Positions 12,815 to 25,711 of a DNA stretch of 64,000 nucleotides are shown one piece after another. Positions within the stretch are counted from its first letter, which is position 1. The number at the start of each line of letters is the position of its first letter. The notes below the pieces were generated by a model that worked only from the letters and a program-made list of their open reading frames with translations, did not search any database and was not told where the DNA came from. The translations under genes and the position numbers were made by a program. Source of the DNA: Pterobdella sp. o SKG-2022 (Eukaryota > Annelida > Clitellata > Hirudinida > Piscicolidae); assembly GCA_964035795.1 (NCBI GenBank), contig OZ038320.1, forward strand, positions 25,050,118 through 25,114,117. The letters run 5' to 3'.

Positions 12815-15800
12815 CTAACAATCTTTTTTTCGAATATTTTCACCTATATCATCTGATTTTTGTACATCAATATACAAAAATTTTTCTTTAGTTATTTCAA
12901 TGTTATTTTGTGTATCTATATTCACATCTTTTTCTTTGAGTGTTTCGTTATTTTCTTCAACGTTTTCATCGATAAAAATACTAATACTGTTGAACTTTGT
13001 GAGTATAATTTTGTCATTGTGATTATCTGTCTGTACACTGGTCTCTGAGCAATTAATCGTATTATCATGCTTATCAACAGCTTGCTTCAGATCATTCAAT
13101 TCGTGGTTTGAGCTTGAGCAACGTTTTTTGCTTTTTGAATGGCTTACTCCATAACACTCCGCATAAGACTCTAATCTCATCCTATCTTTTAGAGCTCTAT
13201 ACCGGCATGTTAAAAGATATTGAAATGGTCGTCGAAAATCTCTATTGAAATGAGCATAAATGATAGGATTAGTGAGACTGTTGGCATATCCCAGCCATAG
13301 AAACAAACTTCCCAGCCAATTAGGGAAGCATTCAACATTTGTCATGCTTGTTGTATTGGCTTGTGAGTCTGTGTTGTTGTACATTGAACGATTGGAAGTG
13401 TTATATATTTGGAAATTTTTCTCGTTTTGGTAAGTATAATACATTTGACATATGGGTCGTAGAAGTGCCAAAATAAAGAAAGGTAGCCAGCAGAGAATAA
13501 ATGCTCCCAAAATCACGCCTAACGTCTTAGTTGCCTTCAAATCTCTAGTTATCAAAACCTTTGATTTTTCGCCAAAAAATGTTGTCATTCGTCTTTTGGC
13601 AGCTTGTGTGTTTGATAAAAATTTTTGAAGAGCTTTTCCAGAATGCTCGCTAATTAATGAGGGCTTTGGTTTGCTGAAGTAAATGTGGGAATAAAGCATA
13701 GTAGGGTTTTCAATGACAACAGAATTTCTAATAGAAATTTTAGATTTCTGCGAAGACAAATAGTTCTGTTGAGATAAAATATTTTGGTTGTTGTGAGTCT
13801 CAATCACGCCACCATCATTACAAGAAAGATTAGATTTTTTTGCAAATGAATAGTAATTCATAGAATTTTCTCGACTATCTGTTGTGAGGTTAGTGAGGCA
13901 ACCATCGGGAATACTGTTCCGTGTTTCCATGGCTTGTACGTGTAGATTATGAACTACTAAACTATGTCGACATGATTCTTTTTTGCAGAATAATGCACAT
14001 AAAGTATTTTTAGTGGAGCTTATGTCTTGAGTTGAAGTCACGATGGACTCCGTGGCTTGGGACCTCGATTCTCCCGACCAGCTCTGCTTCGACCTTGTTT
14101 GGAGAAATTTTTGAAATCGATTCAACTTTGTCAAAGATATAAAAATTTAACAAAAAAAAACAGATTAATTTTATTATTTTTTAAATTGCTTTCGAAAGCC
14201 ATTAAAAATTAAGTCATCTCTCTTAAATAAAGCAGTTAAACGATTGTAAAACATACTTATATAATGACTTTTACGATAAAAAACTTGAATAAAAATTGGA
14301 ATTTTTATCTATGCCATCTAGAGCAAACTGTTTTTCTTTCATCGTCAACTTAGAATAAACCCACTTTCCATGCAAATCTTCCGAAGGGATTCCACGCAAC
14401 ACATGTCTTTTATTACTTTCCCCATATTTTGTATTCGATAGTAAGGGTGTTTTCATAGTTGTATTCTTAGATTTTACTCCAGCGAGAGATAAATCATCTT
14501 TGTTAAGCTTTTTTGACACCTATTGGAATATTTAAATCTAATTAAATTCAGTATTGTTGAAGGTTTGGAAATGAAACTCAAATATCTATCAAATTTTCTG
14601 AAAATTGAAGTTTAAAAAAAATTTCTATATTTTTCAAAGTTATTTATTAGCAAAATGAACATAATGAAAAAAGCACATGCTTTTTCCATCCTTCATATAG
14701 ATTAATATCCTATTAATTTCCTATTAATTTCCAAAGGTGAGTTCAACAGGTAAAAGATGTTTTAATAATAAAAGTATATCGAGTTTGGTTAATTTAAAAT
14801 CTCTATTGAAAGTTTTTAAAAAATAATTTTTTTTTAAACAAAACTTCTATTGAAACCAAGTTGCAGGTTATTAAAAATTAATTTGAATTTTCACAAAATT
14901 TTTTTTAGAAAATTGTTAAGTTAAATTTTCAGTGTTGAAACAATTTTAAATTTAATTAATTAATGAAATACATAAACTATTAGTGAAAGCCGTTATCAAA
15001 AAAATGACTACACAAATCCCTGCAAAATTCTTATTTGAAAAAGCTTTTCTATTTTCGAATATCATCCCATTTTTAGATTATTTCAATGTATATAAATTTT
15101 TCAAACTAATTAACTATAAATACAGGAAAATTCTCAGCCACATTAATAATTTAAATAAAAATCAAAAAGGTTCAACTTCTAAATAGAAATAAACTAATAA
15201 AAAACACTTTGACGACTAAAATAAATGGTAATAAATTAGTTTCAAGCGAATATAAAGCCAACCTGGTATATGCGGTAGTATACCACAACCATTACAATAA
15301 GAGGGAGATAAAAAGCTCCTAAGGTTGCGTAAATTTGATAACCTATAGCTTGGCTTACTTGACATTCCCCTGTAGTGTGAATTCTTAAACAGTGGCAGAG
15401 ATCATAGAGGGTTTTGGTTCAATAAGTTTTTTATTGAAGAAATTTTTTTCATGTTATTTGGTAATCCATTTTTTCAATTGTATAAAAATTATAAAACTTG
15501 AAACAAAGTCTGTGATCTTTTTTCCAACTTTTAAGTTTCAAGGGGAACATGGAAAATAGATTCATTTAATGCATCGTTTGCACCAGATATCATTAGTCTC
15601 AAAGATTATTCCATTTTTTTGCAGTTTTAGCTTAATCTCCTATTCTCTGCATGGCTTGCAAGATTATTCAAAAAAACTTATTTTACTTTCATTATTTTGC
15701 TGAGTCTCTTCAGCATTTTATGGCACGTTGTTTAATGGGCGGGTTCCCTGAACGTAAATACGCACCTAGAGGTTTTATCACAATCTTTTTGTTCTTTTTT

Positions 15801-17984
15801 GTTTTTCTCTAAAGTTTTTGTCAATGTATTATATTTTTCAAAATTTGAATTACTAACGACTTCAATTTTTAAAACGAAAACTATTATTTTTCATAGGTAC
15901 AACTTTCATGAGGCATGAGTTTTTTTGAATGGCATATAACTTAGTTTATGAACTTCTCCAAAACTCCACTTGCCTAACTCGACGTAAGATTGATAGACAT
16001 TCATTAATGCTACTATTTCAGTTATTTTGATAAATTTATACAGAATTTATGCTTTGGCATTGGATGAAATTCAAAGATTCATGAGGGTTAATCATGAAAG
16101 ACTGTTTGAAATCAAGTGAACCTGGCAAATGAGTAGTTTTCCAGCCAAACAAGGGTGGAATGCTGATGAGTGCAGACATCAACCAAACCAGGAATGCCTT
16201 GATAGCCATTCGTGACAGTGTTCTTTGCTTTGCATATCTATTATTAAGTAAATCTTTTTTTTAATGATCGTTCTTATTTTATTACATATTTTAGATCAAA
16301 ATTTTGCAACAAAATCCAAATAAAATTGATGGTTATAATGAAAATAGAAAACCTGATGATGTATAAGTTTTATTAAATAATGAAACTTTTTGATTTCTTG
16401 AGAAATTTTGGTTTCACAGTAAAGCAAAAACTTCTTCACCTAATAAACCATTGTTTTCCATTGCCATTTTTTCCATTTTCATTTCAAATTTTGTAAACTA
16501 CTGTACCAAATATAGAGAAAATTTTGTAATTTATGTCTATTTAAGCTTATTTGCAATCTTTATGTGTTATATAACTTGAGTATCTTTTAAGGCTTCAGGT
16601 CCTTATAAACTAGCCTTTTCTTTTCAGCAAATTTCAATGATAATTTTCTTTTTTTCAATTTAGCTTTTAAAATAATTCTCAAAAAAAATTTTTTTCGAGT
16701 AAATGAAAACACGGGTTTAATTCTTTCAAAACATTATTACAGCTTTGAGAAATGTTAGTTTCAACATGCTGACACAGTTCTCAAAACTGAGTTACAAGTT
16801 TTTAAAGATATTACTGAAAACTAATTTCTCTCCAATTGTTCCTTTTTTTTACTACGACAACTAATATAGTTTTCAAATGAACTAAAAATTCACAATTGTA
16901 ATCAGTATAAATAAAAATAAAAACTTAGATACACTTTTAAAGCATTTTTAAAAATTCAATATCTTTTTCATCAATTTTTTAGTAATTGAAATTGCGTGCC
17001 CATGAATTGATAATTAATGGTTAGAGTCTTAGTCTGGTTTACTGGCTTTTTTGTCGTACACCAATTTAGTTACGTACATGGTTACTTGGCAAACTCTATT
17101 GCTAAAAACAAGTTCATTGTTACTCATTTCAGGCTGATGTTTTTACAACTATTCAAAATACAGTATGATAACTAAGTTCAATGCTTAGTTTTTGTTAGCT
17201 GATGTTAATATTTTGAATATACTCAAATTTTTTGTATTATTAAACTAATAAAAATAGAATTGTGTTTTTATTAATTCTTTATCAATATAAAAAACTTAAT
17301 TTTATTCAAAACATGTTTCAAATGCATAAGTTTTACCCACTTGAAAGGACGAGTAATAGCAAGATAGCGATCAATACCAATAACGCATAAGTTGAGAATG
17401 GATGCAGTACATAGAAACACATCGAGACAAGTCCAAGCATCACATAGTCGTTGTCCCAAACTCCATTCACCAGTCATTTCCATCATTAGAGCTAAAGGCA
17501 TAACCAAAATAGCAATCAACAAATCAGCAAGCGTCAAACTGACTATGAGGAGATTAGATGGGGTTTGAAGTCGTTTGACCAAAGCTACAGAGAAGCAGAT
17601 GAGGCTATTACCTACCAATGTTCCCGCGATGATAAGTACGCATAATAACAAAATGAAAATCTTTTTAAAGGTTATTTGAAGAAAAGGAATGATGCTAGTT
17701 GGAAATTGTGGTGTTTTTGATTGGATTATGTATGTCGTCGGAAGCGCGTTGAGTTGTGTGTTGACTAAAGATGCTTCTGTCGTCATGAGATTGGGGTAGG
17801 GTGATGGAGCGTTCAATGATACAAATGATCTTGCCATTGAGGCTGATTTAAAAAATTGCGCAGAAAGAACAGGAAACAATGAAAAAAATAAGAAAAACGT
17901 ATAAAAAAAAATCAATGACTGTGAACTGGTATGTACTTTGATCGAGCATGTGAAGTGAGCGAGGCAAGGCATCCTCGAAAACAT
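12815..17984 (-). CDS. Biogenic-amine GPCR, 5-HT7-like serotonin receptor
   Basis: This is a class A receptor, probably for serotonin and Gs-coupled by analogy with 5-HT7. Exons on minus strand: 17984-17341, 16237-16122, 15369-15263, 14519 to about 14274, about 14134 to 12815. The first three junctions keep frame exactly; the boundary between exons 4 and 5 in the third intracellular loop has several possible sites. Landmarks: TM1 with Asn126 (GNS), TM2 LADLL, TM3 Cys181, amine-binding Asp188 in TCLDVFLCTASI and DRY at 205-207, TM4 WLMSALISIPPLFGW, ECL2 Cys in GECQVSQ, TM5 AFYLPLIVMVVVYYRIY, TM6 CWLPFFILALLRP, TM7 LWLGYANSLTNPIIYAHF. The LWLGYANSL run, the RP after TM6 and CTASI in TM3 favour 5-HT7. 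TM5 keeps Thr at the 5.43-equivalent but has Ala where 5-HT7 has Ser. The third loop is very long and Ser/Asn-rich. Residues 23-42 are hydrophobic and may be a signal peptide. A TTTTTTTCAG acceptor lies just upstream of the ATG. Confidence 0.88.
14520..17340 (-). other. Introns of the 5-HT7-like receptor
   Basis: Introns run 17340-16238, 16121-15370 and 15262-14520, apart from the two small exons at 16122-16237 and 15263-15369. They are AT-rich. A plus-strand open frame at 14983-15186 and other short frames have no recognisable features and are treated as chance. Confidence 0.7.
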
Positions 17985-20382
17985 ACTTTCTGAAAAAAAT
18001 TTTATTCCGATTAGAATGATTTTTCATTGGTGGGTGTAATTAGTTGATTTAAAACACTTCAAAATTGAAAAATTGCAAAAAGCTTAGAGATAATGAACAT
18101 TTCAAAGAATTTAAAGAGTTTCTAAATAGAAAAACAAATGTTTCTCTTTTAAAAACAGATTTTTTTTGTTTGCGGAAAGTATTAAAAAATTTTTTTATAT
18201 ATATGATGTCAAAAGATTTTTGACTTATGTTTAGGTTTTAAAATATTTTGCAAAACAAATTACTTATTTCAATTTAAAACAAGGGTTGAGACTATTTATT
18301 CAAATCATTTTGCTAAATGATCATAAATTACAATTTAAAGCTCTTTGCTGAACTATTTTGAGCTATTTTGTTTAATACCTTTGCGTATTATATTTTTTAA
18401 TGCTAAAATTACGAGTATATAGCCTCAAAACTTTTTGTGGAGCATCCACCCACTCTATAAGTTACATGAAGGCATTTGGAAATATTTTGAAACATTGTTT
18501 TAATTTTAAATAACACAAATATTACCAGTAAAAAATGTATCTGAAAAGTTTAGATTTGATTAAAGTATATTTAATTGCCATTGAAACGTGCATCTTCGGG
18601 GCTGTTGTAGTTTATATTGCGACAAACCCCATAAAACTGAATTCCAACGCTTTCTGGATTCATATGCTTTCAAATGAAATTTTTAAAATGAAAAATTAAA
18701 TTATATGTTTTTTGGAAACTCCATTAAATTGGAATCACTTGAATTTACTAGAGGAAATTACTAAAGAAGTAGTGTATACGAGGGTTTTAAATGGAAGAAC
18801 AACGGGAGTCTATTGCAGTTTGTGTGTTTAATTCCCTTCTTAATGTGTGTCGGGTTTAACTTCTGTACAAATTTTTGCATTTAAAAAATTGTTTATACAA
18901 CCGTTATAAATTTGTAAATCCTACTTATTTTTTATTACCCCCCAAATTCCTATTCTTTATTGTTGATAAAAATATAGGAATACTAGAACCAGATAAAAAT
19001 AACAAATATTTGAGGTGAACAGCATGAAAAGAAAGAATATTATATAAAATCATACTATTGTATCCTTAATGATACAATCTTACTATTTCTTGATTTGTTA
19101 ACGGAGAATATTTAATGATAGATAAATGAAGTGAAAATGTTGATTTGAAAAATTTAATTTTTACGACAATAAATTTTCATTTCATTGGACTGTACGTATC
19201 TCAGTTCTGTCGTGCAAAAGAGCAATCTTTTTTTGTTTTAAAGAACATTTACGGTTCAAACATTTCAGAATTTTATTTGAGAAAAATTAAGAAAAGTTTC
19301 AGTTTGAAAAAAATAAATTAAAACTATAGTTTAAAATTTATTGGAAACTTCATTAAACTCACAACTTTCAATACATTTCAAACTTGTCTTTTATTGGCTA
19401 ACTCAATTGATATGCTTTTAAACAGTTTCCTGTTTAATTATGAAGAAAAAAAAATGTAGCTGAAAACGTTAAATTTTGACCATAAATTCAAATTTTTTTG
19501 CTAAGTTGTGTGACTACTGATAATAGAACAACGAAAAGCTTTCACAAGTTCAGCTGAAACCTTTAGTGATTTGGAAAAAAAATTAGTTGATGAACAAAAT
19601 ATTTTATTTTAAAACTTAATAACTTTTCCAATTAATTTTTTTGGTAATTTTTTATTTGTTTTTGTTTGAAAATTGTCGGTTATGTAGTTTTGAATTAATA
19701 TTTAATCTTAATTAAATCTTAGTGTTTCCCACATCAAGTATTCATAAGCATCGCTAACTAGCCAACCGTTCATGCCAACACCTACTTTTAAGTTTTTGCT
19801 CGGAGTATATTTTTGAAGTATATTTTCAACTATTTATTTTATACTCAAAGAATTGTTTAATATAAAAAAACTCCTTTTTTACAACGATTCGTGTGCTTAG
19901 AATCTCATTATTCTTTTTTTTGATCGAATGAAGCGGACAATAATTTTTGAGCAAGTACATCAAATGAGAAAAAATTGTTAACTATTTTTGTAAATTACTT
20001 CAAAACAATTTGCATCAAAAAGTATTTCTCTCCGGTGCATAAAGCCCAACTAATTTATACACTGCTTCCAATATTTTTTCTAATTTTTTCAATGTTTGTA
20101 GGGTGAATGTTTGAAACAAATAAATCGACTTACTTTATGCAAAAATATAGACCAACCATGACTTCGACTATAATTTTCAACTCTTTTTATTTTATTTTAT
20201 ATCTGCTAGCTTTTCTACAATACACGATAAACAAGATTTTTCATGAAAGAATTGAAAAATAGAAAAAAAAAGATCTTTCAATAAAGTTCCAATGTTTTTT
20301 TTTGAAAACATACATAATAAAATTTTGAAAAATATTTTTTTTACTTTTTCTTGATTTAAAAAATTGACTCTTTACATAATAA
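17985..20382. other. Intergenic region upstream of the receptor
   Basis: About 2.4 kb of AT-rich DNA that should include the receptor's upstream region. The acceptor-like tract immediately before the receptor ATG suggests that a 5' untranslated exon or a trans-spliced leader precedes it. I could not locate such an exon by eye. Confidence 0.5.
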
Positions 20383-20707
20383 TCCTCCCGAGAGACTGCC
20401 ACCTTTTAGTGGTTGGAAGGCTTGAGCATCTAAGTAACCCTGAGAGCTATGCCGGCGGAAGCGTAAGCTCCTGGCAAAGCCACCCAAGCCGGACAGGTCA
20501 AGGGGTAAAGGTCAGACTAAGTGCAGTCTATTGGCCCTCTAGGTTGGGAGTTTGAACTAGGCTAACAACCACGCTCTGTAAAAAAAAGTGTTACAGAAAC
20601 TACAACAACAGACTCTGAAAACTGCTTGGTCCAGAAAGGGATCTTTCTAGCAAAGCTTATGACGTAAGCTGGGAAAAGCCCCCAGAAAGCCAATGCGCTG
20701 ACAACTC

Positions 20708-21414
20708 TTGACGACCAAAAACAAAACCAAAATAAGGACCTGGAACGTCAGAACCCTACATGAGAAAAGCAAGACAGCCCAAGTTTGTCGAGAAATGAAA
20801 CGATACAATTTGAAGATTTTAGGCTTAAGTGAGACAAGATGGACAGGACCTGAAAGAACGCAACTACTGAGCGGAGACACCATCATCCACTCTGGACAAA
20901 ATGAAGGTCAACCTCACACCCACGGAGTAGCATTGCTGATGACACCAAAAGCAACACGAGCACTGCCGTCTTGGGAGCCTGTCACCAAGGATTCTCACAG
21001 CTCGCTTCAATTCGAAGGGCAGAAAAGTTACCATCATTCAGTGCTATGCCCTTACCAATGTAGCAGCCATCAAGAAGAAGGATGAGTTTTGCCAACAAAT
21101 TCAAGTCGCTATAGACAAGAAACCCAAAAGACACATGAAAATTCTCATGGGTGACACGAATTCCAAGGTTGGTGCTGATAACGCAAACAGCGAACACATT
21201 ATGGGCAGACACGGTATTGGAGTGCAGAATGAAAATGAAGAACTTTTTGTATAGTTCTGCACCTTCAATGACCTGGTCATAGGAGGCACCTTGTTTCCCC
21301 ATAAGACCTTTTTTAAAACCACGTGGACTTCCCTCGACGGAAGGACTGGGAACCAGATCGACCACATCACCATCATTTGCAAATGGAGACGAAGCCTGCA
21401 TGATGTCAGAGTGA
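20708..21414 (+). pseudogene. LINE endonuclease domain, frameshifted
   Basis: This is the endonuclease portion of the LINE. The first frame (20708 to about 20990) starts near TWNVRTL and includes LGLSETRWTGPERTQLL. It then shifts frame to continue as ILTARFNSKGRKVTIIQCYA, reaches a TAG at 21252-21254, and resumes with FNDLVIGGTLFPHK and GRTGNQIDHI. Motif order is that of LINE apurinic endonucleases. The product would not be functional. Confidence 0.85.
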
Positions 21415-22110
21415 AGCTGCAAAAGAAAGGGGACCTTTCATCTTGCAAAAATTGGCGAGAAATCATGCTGTTGTCTATTCCCAGAAAAATACTGAGCAGA
21501 ATCATTCTCGAGAAACTGAAAAGCGCTTTAGACAAAATTCTTCAAGATGAACAAGCAGGCTTCCGACAAGATCGTTCATGCACGGATCTTATTGCAACCA
21601 TGCGCATCATCATCGAGCAGTCCCTCGAGTGGCAGACCCTCCTGTGCTTAAGCTTCGTCGACTTTCAAAAATTTTTTGACAGTGTTGACCAAGATGTCAT
21701 CTGGAGACTAATGCACCACTACGGCTTTCCACCAAAGTTTATAAATATCATTCAGCAAATTCACGAAGACGCTACTTGTCTAGTGATCCACGACGGAAAA
21801 CTAACGGAACCTTTCAGTGTGCAAACTGGCGTCCGTCAGGGTTGTTTGCTTTCACCGAGCATTTTTCTGATGGTGGTTGACTGTTTCATGAGGCAGTCTA
21901 CAGCAGATCAGAAAACAGGCATTCAGTGAACCTTCAACAAACAGCTGGGAGACCTAGACTTCGCAGATAACATAGGCCTTCTTTCTCACAAGCAGCAAGG
22001 TGCGCAAAAGAAACTATGTCGTGTGGCAGAAGAAGCTGAAAAAACTGGACTTCAAATCAATAGTGGGAAGACAAAGGTCATGAGAGTCAACAACAAAAAC
22101 AAGATCCAGT
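21415..22110 (+). pseudogene. LINE reverse transcriptase core, inactivated
   Basis: The RT core reads in one frame from about 21291 to a TGA at 21927, then continues past it. Motif A (SFVDFQKFFDSVDQ) keeps its Asp. The YxDD-equivalent is FADN (codons 21960-21971), so the second catalytic Asp is lost. The domain begins late (NWREIMLLSIPRKI), consistent with an internal deletion joining it to the endonuclease. Confidence 0.85.
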
Positions 22111-22755
22111 GAAACTTCATCACGAAGAAATTAAGGAGGTTGACAAGTTTGTCTACTTGGGCAATGTTGTCAGTAAAGATGGGGGAACAGACAAAGACAT
22201 CAAGAGCCACATCAACAAAGCTAGACACGTTTTCAACACCTTAGGCAAATCTGAAGATCAAAAACCTTTTTAGTCCGCAATAAGATCACGATTTTCAACA
22301 CTAATGTGAAATCGGTTTTAGTCTATGGCTCAGAGACGTGGCGAGTGACAAATGCCATCACCCACAAGTTGCAGACTTTCATGAACCGATGCCTAAGAAA
22401 CATCCTGAAAATCAGATGGCCAGAAGTTGTATCCAACGAAGAACTTTGAAAAAAAACAAAACAAGTCACTTTGGAGACGGAAATAAAAAGCGGAAATGGG
22501 GATGGATAGGTCATACACTACGCAAACCTGCAGCCAACATCACTAGACAGGCTCTTGACTGGAACCCACAGGAAAAGAGAAAAGTTTGCCGACCTGAGCA
22601 AACCTGGTGGAGAAACATCGAGACAGAAGCAAAGGCTACTGGAATGACGTGAGCCGAGCTGAAGAGAACCAGCCAGAACCGAGTACGTTGGAGAAGTGTT
22701 GTTGCAGTCTTATGCTCCTAAGGATGCAAAAGGAAAAACTAAACTAAATTCACAT

Positions 22756-25711
22756 CATAATAAAAGATCATTGATGAAAAAAACATCTAGCTCAAATTCA
22801 AATGATAAAATTCTTAAATATTTCAAATAGAACCTAGAATTCTTTTTTATGTTCCATATCATACATGCATAATCATTTCAGACATTATATCATTTAGTCT
22901 AACCGCTGTGCGTCCGTCTTTCAAATGCCATTTACTTTTGCTACACGCGGGAATAGCTCAATTAAATTAATCGATGTTTTTAATTTTCTAAAATATTTTG
23001 TATGCTTTAAATTAAATTTTTTTTTCATCATTTAGAAGCTAAAATTCAAATAATTCAGTCGTTCAAAAGTTTTTAAAACTTGTAAAAATTCTGAAAAAAA
23101 AACAAAAAAATAAATAAACTATTATTTAAAAAAGAATATTTTTGAATTTCATTCTAAAAATTATATTTTTTTTTATAAAAACCCCAACAAATAGAAGTTA
23201 GCTTAAATTTGTTTCTTTTTTAACATCGAGTTTTAATTTTTTTAAAACAAAAAACAACAACGTTCACTTCTGTACGCCTTTGTGTGGTAGAAGCCCGTTT
23301 GTAGGTAATGCACTGTTTCTCGTAGCTTTTACTGTGCTTGCGCCAAAAACAGTTTTCAGAAACTTTTAAAGACATTGTGAGTATTGAATACTTTCGATTT
23401 TATACGTCAAAATGAAGGATTTGTTGGGCTGAAGTCCTATTACTGTCAGGGATAGAATACTATATGAGTTTCAAATGTGAATCAAACTCATAATTATAAG
23501 TGACATGCAAATGATGTTTGACAGAGAAATTTATTTGAAATTTTATTTTGATTAATTGCTTTCTTATCAAATTTTTTAGCATAATTCATCCTTGCGACAT
23601 TTCAACTGACTGCCAGCAATAAAGTTAAATGGTTTTGATGCATTGAGCTTGATATGAGATTTGCGAAAATTTCCATCAATCTTTCAATTATGAACTTTTT
23701 TATTTTTTTACCCATTTCTTGCCAGAATTCTTCAAAACAATTAGTATTCAATTCGAAATATGAAATTTTTTTCCCTATAAATAATTTTCGATGTTGCAAT
23801 TTTTTATAATTTTGTTAAGAAAAAAGCTAAAATTTTCAATAAGTAGAACCTTATCATACATCATCAGCTGATGATGTATGATATGACTTTACTTGAAGAA
23901 AACTTTAGCTTTTTTTTCAAAAAACATGTTTTAAAAAAAATTTCTTTTAGTTTAAAAAAAATATATGAAATTCAAGTTATCAAAAAAACATACGATGTCT
24001 CCGAAAAACTAAGTTGACGATACTTTTCTAGAAATTTTGTCAAAAAAATGAAATTGCATTACATATAAAATAAAATTTTTCCATTGAAAACTGCTATTCT
24101 TTGATCGAATTCACGGAAATTTTGAAAAAAAAAAACTTTCTTTGAACGTCAGTTCCTCAACTTAATTTAAGTACTTCTAACGAACATTCCAATCATAGTC
24201 ACGGAAACATTACATATTTCATGAAAAGTAAATTCGCTGAAAGACTATTTTTGGATGAAGAATATTAAGTTATGAGTAGGCAATTTAAAGATTAAGCCTC
24301 GACAATCCATTCGTATTTACAGCCACAAAATCAGACCATTGCTATTCATATCAACGTATTGATTTTAACTATAAATTGAGTCGTATTCGTCAAACTGAGT
24401 GTTTGAAATGTGGGTGCTTTTTAAAACTCAGCAAAAATGCATATGATTTAAAAAATGACTCATTTAGCTCTCAATATTTTTTCTGTGAAAATACAGAATA
24501 AAATGTATTTGAGAGGGTGCTTCGAATAATGTTTGTCTATTATGATCTTTTCTATTAAAAAAATCAATTTTTCAAATAATTGGTGCACATAAACTAAAAA
24601 AAACTGATTTCCAATGAAATGTAAAATAATGCACTTAAAATGAGATATAGAATTGATGTTCAAGATAGTTTTATGCACTTCGTTTTGTTTTTTTGGCATA
24701 AAATGTTTAAATTAAATTAGTTTGAAATAAATTTTTTATTAATTATTTCAAAATTTTCAGTTTGTATTTGATTACTTTTAAATAACTGAAAAAAACTACC
24801 TCTTCTATTCAGTTTGGTCTTCAAATTAACAGAGCTTAAAGCAGTCTTTATCCATTACAGCCAACAAACAAGAACAATATTGTTTCTATATATGCTTTTT
24901 TTAATTTCTTTTGTTCTGAAAAAGTTTCACTCCGTAGACCTCGTGAAGAATATTGATTTACAGACCGATATCCAAGCCACACAACCCGGCCTTATTATAT
25001 GCGGTAATCTTTATAGATATAAATAAATACAGATAGGAAGCATGCGAGATTTTATAATGGCCTCCATGTTTTGGCACTGTAGTTAGTATCACTAACTTTT
25101 TCATTTGATAAAATTCTTTTTCATTTCTTTTTTACGTGTATACAGAAGACACTTATATGAACTGTGTTGCTTTATATATAGCTAGAAGTATAATGCCGAG
25201 GCTATCATTATCTTTCGAATAAAATATTTCATGCCGAGTCGCACAAAACAATAAAAAAAAGCTCAATTGAATAAGATTTATAAAATACCATTTGAAGAAG
25301 AGTTCTTCAGTTTTTCGAAAATCAATAACAGCTTTTTTGGGATGTTTAATTCAAATTTTCAATTCTTTCATTAATTTTTGATTCGAATTTTGACAATGCT
25401 TGTTCACTAATGGTTGATTTCAATTTTCAATTCAACCAAGTTACGCAGAGCATTCACTCAACCACACCACGAAAATATTTCTATGAAAGAGGGATAATTG
25501 TCAAAAAACTGAAAAGTTTGAATTTTAATCAATATCAGCAAAATGGAAGGCATGGGAACGAAGCAAACAAGATTATTGTTGCGTCAAGTGCCTCATTTAA
25601 ATATCCCTGTTGCTATACGAAACATTTGTCGTGTGTCTCTAGTCGTTGTATCACTTTAATAACATTTTGAAATAAATTTTTCAAAACTGAATTTAATTGA
25701 AAATATTTTTT
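22756..25711. other. Intergenic region before the large secreted-protein gene
   Basis: AT-rich sequence with no confident gene. Notable contents are a palindromic element at about 23819-23919 and two plus-strand open frames. The frame at 24814-25026 follows an acceptor (CTTCTATTCAG) and reaches a possible donor after ATGCG. The other is at 25410-25670. Neither has a recognisable domain, and neither joins obviously to the signal-peptide exon at 25712. Confidence 0.55.
23819..23919. repeat. Imperfect palindromic (fold-back) element with a perfect 32-bp core
   Basis: Positions 23852-23867 (TATCATACATCATCAG) are followed directly by the exact reverse complement at 23868-23883. The symmetry continues imperfectly outward (AAGCTAAAATTTTC on the left against AAGCTAAAGTTTTC in the complement of the right). 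The whole could fold into a hairpin of about 100 nt. It is either a miniature inverted-repeat element or a structured transcript; no flanking duplication was clear. Confidence 0.8.

Larger units (their letters stand above)
20383..22755 (+). mobile_element. Degenerate RTE-like non-LTR retrotransposon (LINE)
   Basis: The element is clearly more GC-rich than flanking DNA. The order is: about 320 bp of 5' non-coding sequence; an apurinic-type endonuclease (TWNVRTLHEKSKTAQ, LGLSETRW, later MGDTNSKVG and GNQIDHI); reverse transcriptase (DEQAGFRQDRSC, motif A SFVDFQKFFDSVD, VRQGCLLSPS, DFADN); then the C-terminal segment (VYLGNVVSKDG, YGSETWRVT, GWIGHTLRKP, WNPQEKRK). It is dead: there is a frameshift near 20990, an in-frame TAG at 21252-21254, a TGA at 21927-21929, further stops after 22110 and a frameshift before 22320. 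Around 21415-21425 the endonuclease end runs straight into the RT finger region, so the linker is missing although the frame stays open. The catalytic FADD box reads FADN. The RTE/CFDP2-like placement rests on the endonuclease and C-terminal motifs. The ends are approximate. Confidence 0.9.

Noticed and set aside
20647..22514. Minus-strand open frames across the LINE
   Set aside because: They are shadows of the plus-strand retrotransposon coding sequence.
24814..25670. Two open frames upstream of the large secreted-protein gene as extra 5' exons
   Set aside because: The gene has its own ATG and signal peptide at 25712; the upstream frames have no domain and no in-frame junction to it.
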